A stretch of 34,482 nucleotides of DNA, taken from NCBI GenBank assembly GCA_900549855.1, contig URPS01000023.1, positions 1 through 34,482 on the forward strand, read 5' to 3'. The DNA comes from an uncultured bacterium (GTDB lineage Bacteria; Cyanobacteriota; Vampirovibrionia; Gastranaerophilales; Gastranaerophilaceae). Below, piece by piece: positions 1 through 7,434 of this stretch. A program made the position numbers and the translations under genes. Every line of letters begins with the position of its first letter. Positions within the stretch are counted from its first letter, which is position 1. The notes under the pieces were generated by a model that did not search any database, had not been told where the DNA came from, and saw only the letters and a list, made by a program, of their open reading frames with translations.

Positions 1-663
<663 letters not shown>

Positions 664-732
664 TAATTAGTTTTTGCAAATAAAAGCAAAAATCTAAATA
701 AAGTTAAAATTGATGATTATATTTTATGCAAT

Positions 733-765
733 CTTCAGCGTATAGCTGAAGCCGAGAATAATCGG
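733..765 (+). other. Two stem-loops in the 23S-5S spacer
   Basis: A perfect 7-bp stem CTTCAGC/GCTGAAG (733-739 with 745-751) is followed at once by a 4-bp stem CCGA/TCGG (752-755 with 762-765), about 20 nt before the mature 5S. Their position suggests processing structures in the rRNA precursor; that role is inferred. Confidence 0.45.
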
Positions 766-784
766 TAACAGCAAACGGAAAGTT

Positions 785-901
785 TGTTGGTGACCAATCG
801 CAGGTAAACCACCCGTTCCCATCCCGAACACGGTCGTAAAGACCTGCAGAGGCGAAAATACTTGGAGGGCCACTTCCTGGGAAGATAGCACGTTGCCAAC
901 A
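785..901 (+). rRNA. rrf: 5S ribosomal RNA
   Basis: The signature CCCGTTCCCATCCCGAACAC spans about 813-832 and the 3' domain CTTGGAGGGC...CCTGGGAAGATAG follows. Helix I closes between 785-793 and 893-901 (nine pairs counting G-U), giving a gene of about 117 nt, the normal size. It lies in the usual place after 23S and is followed by a strong terminator. The last 45 bases or so are repeated, without the 5' half, at 1553-1598. Confidence 0.95.
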
Positions 902-966
902 TCTAATTTAAAAAAAAGAGTTGAATTGATGGATTTCAATTTGACTCTTTTTTTGTTTAAAATATT
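857..966 (+). repeat. 5S-tail/terminator repeat, copy 1 (functional copy)
   Basis: The 110 nt from AATACTTGG inside 5S through the terminator to AAAATATT recur at 1553-1661 in the same orientation with one single-base deletion and one loop substitution (T to A). Copy 1 is part of the intact 5S gene. Confidence 0.92.
911..956 (+). terminator. rRNA operon terminator
   Basis: Long stem-loop: AAAAAAAGAGT followed by TGAATTGA pairs across a short loop with TTTCAATTTGACTCTTTTTTT, using two G-U pairs, and ends in a T run. It starts about 10 nt after the 5S 3' end and closes the rRNA operon. Confidence 0.85.
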
Positions 967-1054
967 CAAATCTAATAGTTATTGTTGGGGTGGAAATCTA
1001 CAATCTATAATTTAAAGTAAAAAATGTCATAATGTAAAGAAATGTTAAGACGAT

Positions 1055-1083
1055 TTTAAATTCGGCTCAAATTCAGGTATAAT
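1055..1083 (+). promoter_or_regulatory. Predicted promoter for the 1200-1457 gene
   Basis: TTTAAA (1055-1060), 17-nt spacer and a perfect TATAAT (1078-1083), giving a start near 1090 and a leader of about 110 nt. The leader has a short TTGC/GCAA hairpin followed by five T (1111-1128) and a TCGCA/TGCGA hairpin (1173-1184) abutting the ribosome binding site. These could attenuate expression, but that is speculative. Confidence 0.5.
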
Positions 1084-1199
1084 GCCTTATTGAATAGAAT
1101 AGAGGATTCTTTGCTCTGAGCAATTTTTCATTATTCTTTGTTTTTATATGTATAGAATGTGTAGTAATATAATCGCAAGTGCGAGAAAGGTTTAGTTCT

Positions 1200-1457
1200 A
1201 TGTCATTTAATATTCAAACAAATGCAGTTATGCCACAAAACAATATGGCTTTTAAAGGTAAAGAAAAAAATCTTCTTAAAATTGTGAAAGAAGCTCAACG
1301 AGAAGCTTCGTTAGCTTCTAAAGATTGTGGAAAGACAGCAAAAGAATTTGCAAAAGAGGATTTAATAGAATCAAGTTTTATTTTATTTCAAGAAAACTTA
1401 GCAAAAGATATTATGTCAAAATTGAATTTACAACAAGCAAAAAATATGTATAAATAG
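1200..1457 (+). CDS. Small protein of unknown function
   Basis: An 85-residue, lysine-rich, mostly helical protein that I do not recognise. The ATG at 1200 is preferred over the GTG at 1179 because AGAAAGG ends 9 nt upstream of it. The N-terminus (MSFNIQTNAVMPQ...NMAFKGK) is polar with no signal peptide, and the rest is an amphipathic charged helix without transmembrane segments. One cysteine. It lies alone between the two copies of the 5S-tail repeat, with its own predicted promoter upstream and a hairpin cluster just after its stop. The base composition and binding-site spacing look like a real gene rather than chance. Confidence 0.6.
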   Translation: MSFNIQTNAVMPQNNMAFKGKEKNLLKIVKEAQREASLASKDCGKTAKEFAKEDLIESSFILFQENLAKDIMSKLNLQQAKNMYK

Positions 1458-1464
1458 AAAGTAG

Positions 1465-1552
1465 GTCAGGCATTGCCTGACAAAAACGGATTTTGCTTCA
1501 AAGAACTGACGTTCTTTCCGCAAAAGTCCTCCGCACTTCGCTCGCAATCCGC
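1465..1552 (+). repeat. Hairpin cluster, REP/MITE-like
   Basis: Starts with a perfect palindrome GTCAGGCA-T-TGCCTGAC (1465-1481). A nested hairpin follows, with inner stem AAAGAAC/GTTCTTT and outer stem GGATTTTGC/GCAAAAGTCC. The right end reads, on the minus strand, GATTGCGAGCGAAGTGCGG, similar to the common ATTGCGAGCGAAG-type dispersed bacterial repeats. It ends exactly where the second 5S-tail copy begins. No coding frame is plausible here. Confidence 0.55.
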
Positions 1553-1661
1553 AATACTTGGAGGGCCACTTCCTGGGAAGATAGCACGTTGCCAACATCT
1601 AATTTAAAAAAAGAGTTGAATTGAAGGATTTCAATTTGACTCTTTTTTTGTTTAAAATATT
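1553..1661 (+). repeat. 5S-tail/terminator repeat, copy 2 (truncated 5S remnant)
   Basis: Carries the 3' third of 5S rRNA and the complete terminator hairpin, nearly identical to 857-966. The 5' two thirds of 5S are absent, so this cannot make 5S RNA. The join to unrelated upstream sequence falls between CCGC and AATACTTGG. It may still act as a terminator for the 1200-1457 gene. Confidence 0.9.
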
Positions 1662-1707
1662 ATCAGTTCTGCGAATTTCGTAATTTCTTGCGGTAAATGA
1701 TGTGTTA

Positions 1708-1736
1708 TTGTACTTATTAATTTGCATGCTTATATA
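1708..1736 (+). promoter_or_regulatory. Predicted orphan promoter
   Basis: TTGTAC (1708-1713), 17-nt spacer, TATATA (1731-1736). It points into a stretch with no convincing coding frame that ends in a strong terminator at 1861-1884. Confidence 0.4.
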
Positions 1737-1742
1737 AAGCTT

Positions 1743-1884
1743 GTAAAAATATATTTTGCTAACTGACTTATAGCCTGATTGGGGAATGGTTTTGTTTATG
1801 GAATAGCTGTTTAATAATTGTATTAAATCTTTTTCATACTTCCAACTATTCTTAATTCCAAGAGCCGATTAGGCTCTTTTTTTT
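1743..1884 (+). ncRNA. Candidate small RNA of unknown class
   Basis: About 140 nt between a sigma70-like promoter and an intrinsic terminator, without an open frame beyond six codons. Internal pairing is possible: TAATA-ATTG-TATTA, TGGAAT with ATTCCA, and AGCCT (about 1773) with AGGCT (1871-1875). The last would compete with the terminator stem. The neighbouring gene is convergent, so this is not a leader. Not recognised as 6S, tmRNA, SRP or RNase P RNA. Confidence 0.3.
1861..1884 (+). terminator. Intrinsic terminator
   Basis: AGAGCC-GATTA-GGCTCT followed by eight T. It ends the 1743-1884 candidate transcript; the dispersed repeat copy A begins at the next base. Confidence 0.8.
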
Positions 1885-1964
1885 GTGCTACGCACGTAGA
1901 CATTACTGTCGGCTTCTTGGTGAAAGTTACAAGATTGTATTAAAATTAATAATTCCGCCTTGAG
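1885..1964 (+). repeat. Dispersed repeat family, copy A
   Basis: Begins with the 18-mer GTGCTACGCACGTAGACA (a 5-bp inverted repeat CTACG/CGTAG around CA). It continues with TCGGCTTC, then an ACAAG-TTGTA block, then TTCCGCCT. The same order of blocks occurs at 23791-23880 and, more divergently, at 34017-34107. Confidence 0.75.
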
Positions 1965-2044
1965 TGTGAACCTATAAGCATGGCACTGTTTCTTCCCTTC
2001 TTATTATGTATGTGCTAATAATCCAATACCGTTTAGGATGGGCA

Positions 2045-3085
2045 TTACTTAACCCCTTTTGCCCTACCTTTTTCATACTCTTGTACAGCTTGTGCTGCAT
2101 CTTCTTCACTATATTTATAATTAGATAAGCTTATCATAATTCTACCGTGAGATTCTTCAAATAATTTTTTTTTGATTTTATAAGGATATGTTTCATTGCC
2201 TTTCAAATTGCCATTATCAATTTCTCTTATGATGTCATCAATGTAGATTTGCATATATTTAGGGATTTCCGGATGTCTTTTTATATATTCGCATAAAGGC
2301 ATATTCTCTCTATATCTGTTTCCACTTGCAGTTGTTAGCAAAAAATTCCCCATAGTGTTTAGTCCGCCAGCGGAAGCGGGTGTTACGTGCTCAATTGATG
2401 CGGTTGAGGCGATAAAAATACGTCTTATTATTTCGCATTGTTTTCTTTTAGAATATTTCACGATAAAAGCATTTCTGCTACTTTCGGAAGTTGGAAGAAA
2501 TAGAGCTTTATTTTTTATGTCATTAAAAATTTCACGTTCATTTTCTTTAGGAATAATCTCTTCCAGAGAGCTCAAAAATGTTTTTCTCTTGAATGTATCA
2601 TGTTTAGAGTTTGCTAAAATTATTTGCCTGCACTTAGTTGTTTTGGCTCTAATTTTAAGCGCGGTATGTGGTGATAGTTTTTTTGTTAGTATGTCAACGT
2701 CATCCAGAACTTCCATTTCTTCAAGTTTAAGTTTCATTAGGGAATTTGTTTTAATCATTTGAAGGCAATTTTGAAGATTATCATCCGGATTAAGTAAAGA
2801 AAAATCTTTAAAAATTGCAAATATAGACTTTTCAACCGGCAGCATAAAATCCTGATAAGTAGAAAGCAGTGTTACTGCATCTTGCGCTGTGTGACATTTT
2901 GCTAAGCCTTTTTCAAAAGTCTTAATAGTATCGCTTGGGATTATTTTCACTCCTCGATAAGGGCAGGTGATATTTTTTAGTTTCCTCAATGGTTTTCCAG
3001 CAGAAGTTTTTCCTTCATAGGGAATATCGTAATAGTAGTTTAAATAATTCTCCGAGGTTATTTTTTTTATCTTTTTATCCGGCAT
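2045..3085 (-). CDS. HNH-endonuclease-like protein
   Basis: A 346-residue protein whose C-terminal third carries an HNH-type core. IEHVTP (E232, H233) is followed by a GG, N243, N247, and N256-R-Y-R-E-N261, matching the EH...N...N spacing of HNH nucleases; PLCEYIKRHPE follows. The expected zinc-binding CxxC pairs are not evident: an N-terminal CPYRG at 41-45 looks like a degraded CPYCG half. The middle, about 60-220, is helical and unrecognised. The start ATG has AAAGG at good spacing. No transposase, restriction-modification partner or phage gene adjoins it, so a role as a free-standing nuclease, homing-type element or effector cannot be decided from context. DNA cleavage is inferred from the motif only. 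Confidence 0.7.
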   Translation of the reverse strand: MPDKKIKKITSENYLNYYYDIPYEGKTSAGKPLRKLKNITCPYRGVKIIPSDTIKTFEKGLAKCHTAQDAVTLLSTYQDFMLPVEKSIFAIFKDFSLLNPDDNLQNCLQMIKTNSLMKLKLEEMEVLDDVDILTKKLSPHTALKIRAKTTKCRQIILANSKHDTFKRKTFLSSLEEIIPKENEREIFNDIKNKALFLPTSESSRNAFIVKYSKRKQCEIIRRIFIASTASIEHVTPASAGGLNTMGNFLLTTASGNRYRENMPLCEYIKRHPEIPKYMQIYIDDIIREIDNGNLKGNETYPYKIKKKLFEESHGRIMISLSNYKYSEEDAAQAVQEYEKGRAKGVK

Positions 3086-3238
3086 AAAAAGCCTTTATTT
3101 TTGCTATTCCTAACTCCATGATATCAGATTCTTCTGTGTACCGCAATACTAAACAAATAGAAACATTATGTAAATAAATGTTAATTTTATGGCAATTATT
3201 GATGATAAATAATCTTTATATATCTAGAGGATTCAGAG

Positions 3239-5827
3239 ATGATAAACTATATACAAAAAATGAATGATGTGAAAACATCAGATGTAAAAGTTCCAAAATT
3301 TAATTTTCAAGATTATGAGTACAAATCTACATTCAATTTTGCAACAGCAGCACCAAGTGATAATTATTCTGTACAACAACTTTGGGATGAAGAAACGAAA
3401 TCTGTATTAATGAATGCTACAAAACAAATGGGCATTTCAAATTATTCTCCATCAAAATTAACAGATGATAATATTGCGATTGCAAAAGCTCAAACTCACT
3501 TGATAGATATGCTTAAATATTTTGAAGGTGACAGAAATTATTATTATGAAGCATATACAACACCATATCAAGATAAGTTTAAAAACTGGACACACGGCTT
3601 TGGAGAACTTGGTAAGAAAAAAGTAACTCAAGAGCAAGCTTATGAAGGTATGTGCAAAAAATTAGAACAAGCTTCTAAAGAAGTAAAAAATGTTTTGAAT
3701 AAAAGAATTGCTAATGGGACATATGAAGCACTTCCAAATTCTATAAAGGAAGTTTTAATTGACTTATGTTATAACAAAGGCTTGCCAAAAATTACCCAAA
3801 ATGCTGCATTGATGCAAGCTATTAAAAGCAAAGACTATTCTGGAGTAATTAAAAATTCAGTATACTTGTATTCCGGTAAATCAGGTGCAGAAAAGAAGGA
3901 AGAACCTGGATTATATACAAGAAGTTTGAATCGAATGATTTTGGGTACAAAAGATTTGCAAGGAAGAGAACTTGAAGAATCAAAACAAGAAATTGAACAA
4001 ATTTATAAACGTGCGAAAGCTTGTTTTGCTGCAAATAACCAATCAACAATGGCTTTAGATAAAATTTATGAACAATATAAAACCGGCAAAATTTCAGCTG
4101 TTCCAATCAGTGCTGAGTCATATAAGGTAAAAGTTGAAGAAAAATTTAAAGGTAAAGGTCTATTTGCTATCGCTCAATCTTTGTATAAAGAACTTGGAAC
4201 GACTACAATTAGTTTCAAAGATTTTTATAAACAAATTAAAGATTTGAATAATGAACCCGACTCAGTAGAAGTTGGTCAAGAATTAAAAATTCCTGCGATA
4301 AAAGAAGCTGCAAAGCTTGTGAAAACTGAAAAAACAGAAGTTGCAAATAAAAAAGTTGAAGTTAATAATGCAGAACAAAAAGAAAGTGTTGAAAAAGAAG
4401 AAAAATCCAGTATATGGAAACGTATAGGAAATGGGATTGTTAATTTCTTTAAATCTATTGGAAATTGGTTTAAAAACTTATTTTCTAAAAAAGAAGAAGT
4501 AGAAGAAGATGATTCTTGTAAAACTCCTTTCCAAAGATTATTGAAGAAAGCTCAAATAAAAGAAATGGGCGAATTGAGTGTAATTAGTTATGATTACACG
4601 GTAAAACAAGGTGATAACTTATGGAAATTAGCAAAAGAATACGATACAAATGTTGATAGATTAACAAATGACAATAAAATAACTGACGCAAGTAAAATCA
4701 AAATTGATCAACATATTAATATCCAAAAATTAGGATACAAAGTAAAAAAGGGTGATAATTTATTCCAAATTTCTAAAAAATTCGGTCTAACAGTTGAAAT
4801 GTTAAAAGACTTGAATAATATAGAAGACGTTAACCAAATAAAAGCTGATGAAATGATTGAAATCCCAGGATTTATTTACGAAACAAAAGAGGGCGATAGC
4901 TTAGAAAAAATTGCTAAACAAATGGAAGTATCCGTTGATGATTTGAAAAAAATTAATAATATGTCAACAGATGAAATCAAAGCCGGTCAAAAGTTAATCG
5001 TTGTATATAATGATTCAGACTATTCTGTAGCTGCAAATAAGAAGAAGGTTACAGTTGATAAAGCAACTAATACAACTACTGAAGTTGTTGATATGAGCAG
5101 TAATAAAAAACTCAAAAACAGACCTTTATTGCAAGAAAAGCGCAGAGTAAATGGTCAAGTTGAAGCAACTAGACACGTATTTGAGCCAACAGGTAAAGGT
5201 AAACTTTCCGGAAAAACTATTATTGTTAACGCTGGTCATGGTTATAGCCAAGCTGGTACTGATGCCGGAACAACAGGTATTGGTAACGTAGAGGACGAAT
5301 GGTTACACAATTATGATAATGCAATCAGATTAACAAACAGATTGTGCAGACAAGGTGCTAAAGTTATATTCTTGCAAGGCGGCGTAAACATAATCGGAAA
5401 GGAAATCGAAAAGAAAGAAAATAAAGCAGATTTGTTTATTTCTGTTCACGTAAATGCTTGCGAAACACCTACACAAGATAGAACACAGATTTATTTCTCA
5501 AAAAATCATTTGGATATAACTAAAAAAAGTGAAAAATTGGCTCAAATGATGGAAAGGAATTTTGATAATTGGATACCAAAACACGAAAAAATCTCTGCTA
5601 AAGAGAAGTTTATAAATCCGTCTACAAAAAAACAAGATTATGCACAATCAGACAGTGCAAACTATCTAGTACTAAGAGAATCTGAAAAGAAACAAAATAT
5701 TCCTGCTGTATTATGGGAAACAGCATTCATGATTTCTCCAAAAGGCAGAGAAAGACTTACTAATCCGAAATTAATGGATAGCTATTCTGACTTGATGACA
5801 AAATCCGTAGTTGAGTATTTTAGCTAA
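3239..5827 (+). CDS. Two-headed peptidoglycan hydrolase: GH24 lysozyme, LysM repeats, amidase_3
   Basis: An 862-residue modular wall hydrolase. Residues 85-235 form a phage-type GH24 lysozyme: catalytic Glu96 in YFEG, then WTHGFGEL (117-124), EVLIDLCYNKG (171-181) and GLYTRSLNRMIL. Residues 294-352 look like a degenerate LysM. Three clear LysM repeats follow at about 453-496, 500-543 and 547-589, each opening Y-x-V/T-K-x-G-D. Residues 655-862 are an N-acetylmuramoyl-L-alanine amidase (Amidase_3) with its zinc-site residues present: H667 in NAGHG, E685 or E687, H737 in SVHVNA, and E827 in WETAF. It should cut both glycan strand and stem-peptide bond. There is no signal peptide: the N-terminus is polar, and the only hydrophobic-amphipathic stretch is internal (391-415, several W and F). 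Export route is therefore unknown. The AGAGG upstream of the ATG is a usable ribosome site. The gene converges on murQ. Confidence 0.93.
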   Translation: MINYIQKMNDVKTSDVKVPKFNFQDYEYKSTFNFATAAPSDNYSVQQLWDEETKSVLMNATKQMGISNYSPSKLTDDNIAIAKAQTHLIDMLKYFEGDRNYYYEAYTTPYQDKFKNWTHGFGELGKKKVTQEQAYEGMCKKLEQASKEVKNVLNKRIANGTYEALPNSIKEVLIDLCYNKGLPKITQNAALMQAIKSKDYSGVIKNSVYLYSGKSGAEKKEEPGLYTRSLNRMILGTKDLQGRELEESKQEIEQIYKRAKACFAANNQSTMALDKIYEQYKTGKISAVPISAESYKVKVEEKFKGKGLFAIAQSLYKELGTTTISFKDFYKQIKDLNNEPDSVEVGQELKIPAIKEAAKLVKTEKTEVANKKVEVNNAEQKESVEKEEKSSIWKRIGNGIVNFFKSIGNWFKNLFSKKEEVEEDDSCKTPFQRLLKKAQIKEMGELSVISYDYTVKQGDNLWKLAKEYDTNVDRLTNDNKITDASKIKIDQHINIQKLGYKVKKGDNLFQISKKFGLTVEMLKDLNNIEDVNQIKADEMIEIPGFIYETKEGDSLEKIAKQMEVSVDDLKKINNMSTDEIKAGQKLIVVYNDSDYSVAANKKKVTVDKATNTTTEVVDMSSNKKLKNRPLLQEKRRVNGQVEATRHVFEPTGKGKLSGKTIIVNAGHGYSQAGTDAGTTGIGNVEDEWLHNYDNAIRLTNRLCRQGAKVIFLQGGVNIIGKEIEKKENKADLFISVHVNACETPTQDRTQIYFSKNHLDITKKSEKLAQMMERNFDNWIPKHEKISAKEKFINPSTKKQDYAQSDSANYLVLRESEKKQNIPAVLWETAFMISPKGRERLTNPKLMDSYSDLMTKSVVEYFS

Positions 5828-5842
5828 TAATATTTAAAATTT

Positions 5843-6736
5843 TTAAACTTGTGAAAAACTGTTGAGTGCTCTTCTTAGTACTCCGCAGTTTTTTCTTAGC
5901 AATTCTTTTGCATCATTCTTATTAAGTTTACATTTCAACATAATGATAGAAGTTTTTACGCTCCAATCTGATTCAAGAAGTGTTTGAAGTGCAGTAGAAT
6001 TATTCACTCCCGCAATTTCTGAAACAATTCTTATTGCTCTGCTTTTTAATTTCTCGTTAGTTGGCATTAAATCTATCATAAAGTTTTCGTAGGTTTTGCC
6101 AATTTTAATCATAGCTCCTGTAGAAAGCATGTTAAGTACCATTTTTTGAACGGAGCCTGCTTTCATTCTGCTTGAACCGGCAATAACTTCTGGACCGACT
6201 TCAACACATATTCCTAAACCGGCATCTTCTAAAATAAGTGCTTTGTGATTGCAGGTTAGGGCTATTGTTTTACAATTAACTTTGTCTGCTTGAGATAAAA
6301 CCCCTAATAAATATTTAGGATTTCCGCTTGCAGAAATAACAACACAAACGTCATCTTTCGTTAGAACTTCCGCATCTTTTTCGCCGAGTTCAAAATTATC
6401 TTCAGCGCCTTCAACGGCTGTTCTTATAGCTTTTTCTCCACCGGCAATAATCCCTGTTACCATATCAGTTGGAACTCCAAATGTTGGAGGGCATTCTGAC
6501 GCATCAAGGATTCCTAATCTGCCGGAAGTGCCGGCACCAAAATAGTATAATTTACCGCCAACAAGGAATTGTTTTGCTATAATATCAATCGCTTTTGCGA
6601 TATTTGGAGCTTCGTCTTCAATAGCGAGTGCAACGAGTTTATCCTCTTCATTGATTTTTCTGACTATATCTATAGTAGAAAGTAAATCAATGTCTTTAGT
6701 GTTTTCATTTCTGTACTCTGTTATAATTTCACTCAT
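5843..6736 (-). CDS. murQ: N-acetylmuramic acid 6-phosphate etherase MurQ
   Basis: Removes the lactyl ether from N-acetylmuramic acid 6-phosphate, giving GlcNAc-6-phosphate for cell-wall recycling in the cytoplasm. 297 residues, the normal size. The SIS sugar-phosphate site GAGTSGRLG is at 67-75, the catalytic glutamates correspond to E81 in ASECPP and E112 in GAEDN, and VIAGSSRMKAG follows near 184. I start at 6736 rather than 6760 because AAAGGAG lies just upstream of this ATG. It is transcribed after ribH with a 54-nt gap and ends 15 nt from the convergent wall hydrolase. That hydrolase makes the kind of fragments MurQ recycles. No MurNAc transporter or kinase is next to it, so the source of its phosphorylated substrate is not visible. 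Confidence 0.96.
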   Translation of the reverse strand: MSEIITEYRNENTKDIDLLSTIDIVRKINEEDKLVALAIEDEAPNIAKAIDIIAKQFLVGGKLYYFGAGTSGRLGILDASECPPTFGVPTDMVTGIIAGGEKAIRTAVEGAEDNFELGEKDAEVLTKDDVCVVISASGNPKYLLGVLSQADKVNCKTIALTCNHKALILEDAGLGICVEVGPEVIAGSSRMKAGSVQKMVLNMLSTGAMIKIGKTYENFMIDLMPTNEKLKSRAIRIVSEIAGVNNSTALQTLLESDWSVKTSIIMLKCKLNKNDAKELLRKNCGVLRRALNSFSQV

Positions 6737-6790
6737 CACACACACTCCTTTCGAAAACAAATATTTTATAAATACATATTTACTAATTTA

Positions 6791-7252
6791 CTAAATTTTA
6801 GCTAACAGACTTGCCATTTCAATAGCAGATTTAGCAGCATCTGAACCTTTGTTACCAGCTTTAGTGCCGGCTCTTTCAATAGCTTGTTCTATATTATCGG
6901 TAGTTAGAACTCCAAATATAACTGGAATTTCTGTTTCTAAACCAACAGAAGCAACTCCTTTTGAAACTTCTGCACAAACGTAATCGTAGTGAGAAGTAGA
7001 ACCTTTAATAACTGCACCTAATGTAATTATTGCATTATATTGTTTTGTTTTAGCACATTTTTTAGCAACAATGGGAATTTCAAAAGCTCCCGGACACCAA
7101 ACGATGTCTATATTATCTTCTTTTACTCCGTGACGTTTAAGCTCATCTACTGCTCCTGATAGAAGCTTTGATGTAATAAATTCATTAAAACGTGATACAA
7201 TTATACAAAATTTTTCATTAGTAACAGTTAATAAACCTTCAATAACTGACAT
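6791..7252 (-). CDS. ribH: 6,7-dimethyl-8-ribityllumazine synthase
   Basis: Penultimate riboflavin step: condenses 5-amino-6-ribitylamino-uracil with dihydroxybutanone phosphate. 153 residues from the ATG at 7252, which has TAAGGAG upstream; a longer frame to 7294 would place the start before that site. Family features: SRFNEF (20-25), CPGAFEIP (53-60), GAVIKGSTSHYDYV with catalytic His88, and GVLTTDN...RAGTKAGNKG. Only ribH of the pathway is here. A TATAAT on the minus strand at 7291-7286 is a likely -10 element. Transcribed divergently from rsgA and probably cotranscribed with murQ. Confidence 0.97.
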   Translation of the reverse strand: MSVIEGLLTVTNEKFCIIVSRFNEFITSKLLSGAVDELKRHGVKEDNIDIVWCPGAFEIPIVAKKCAKTKQYNAIITLGAVIKGSTSHYDYVCAEVSKGVASVGLETEIPVIFGVLTTDNIEQAIERAGTKAGNKGSDAAKSAIEMASLLAKI

Positions 7253-7400
7253 ATACCTTCTCCTTAAAATAATATCTATATTTTTATTATACACGATTTT
7301 AGAAATTTTAGTACTAAAATAATTAAAATTTACAAAGCCTCTAAATATCTAATTCCCCGAAAGCGAAATTAACACTTTTTAACAATTTTGCGTTACAACA

Positions 7401-7428
7401 TTCATTTACCTTTAATTTGTGCTAGAAT
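7401..7428 (+). promoter_or_regulatory. Predicted promoter giving a leaderless rsgA transcript
   Basis: TTCATT (7401-7406), 16-nt spacer and TGC-TAGAAT, an extended -10 ending at 7428. Initiation seven bases on falls on the A of the rsgA ATG (7435). The bases between are nearly all T and contain no Shine-Dalgarno sequence. Confidence 0.5.
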
Positions 7429-7434
7429 TTTTTT

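Noticed and set aside
1553..1661. Second 5S rRNA gene
   Set aside because: Only the 3' third of 5S and its terminator are present; the conserved CCCGTTCCCATCCCGAAC block is missing.
3190..3240. Shared special-sigma promoter before the wall hydrolase and at 12961
   Set aside because: ATTGATGATAAATAA is shared, but spacing to the A+T-rich -10 candidates differs and the composition makes chance likely.
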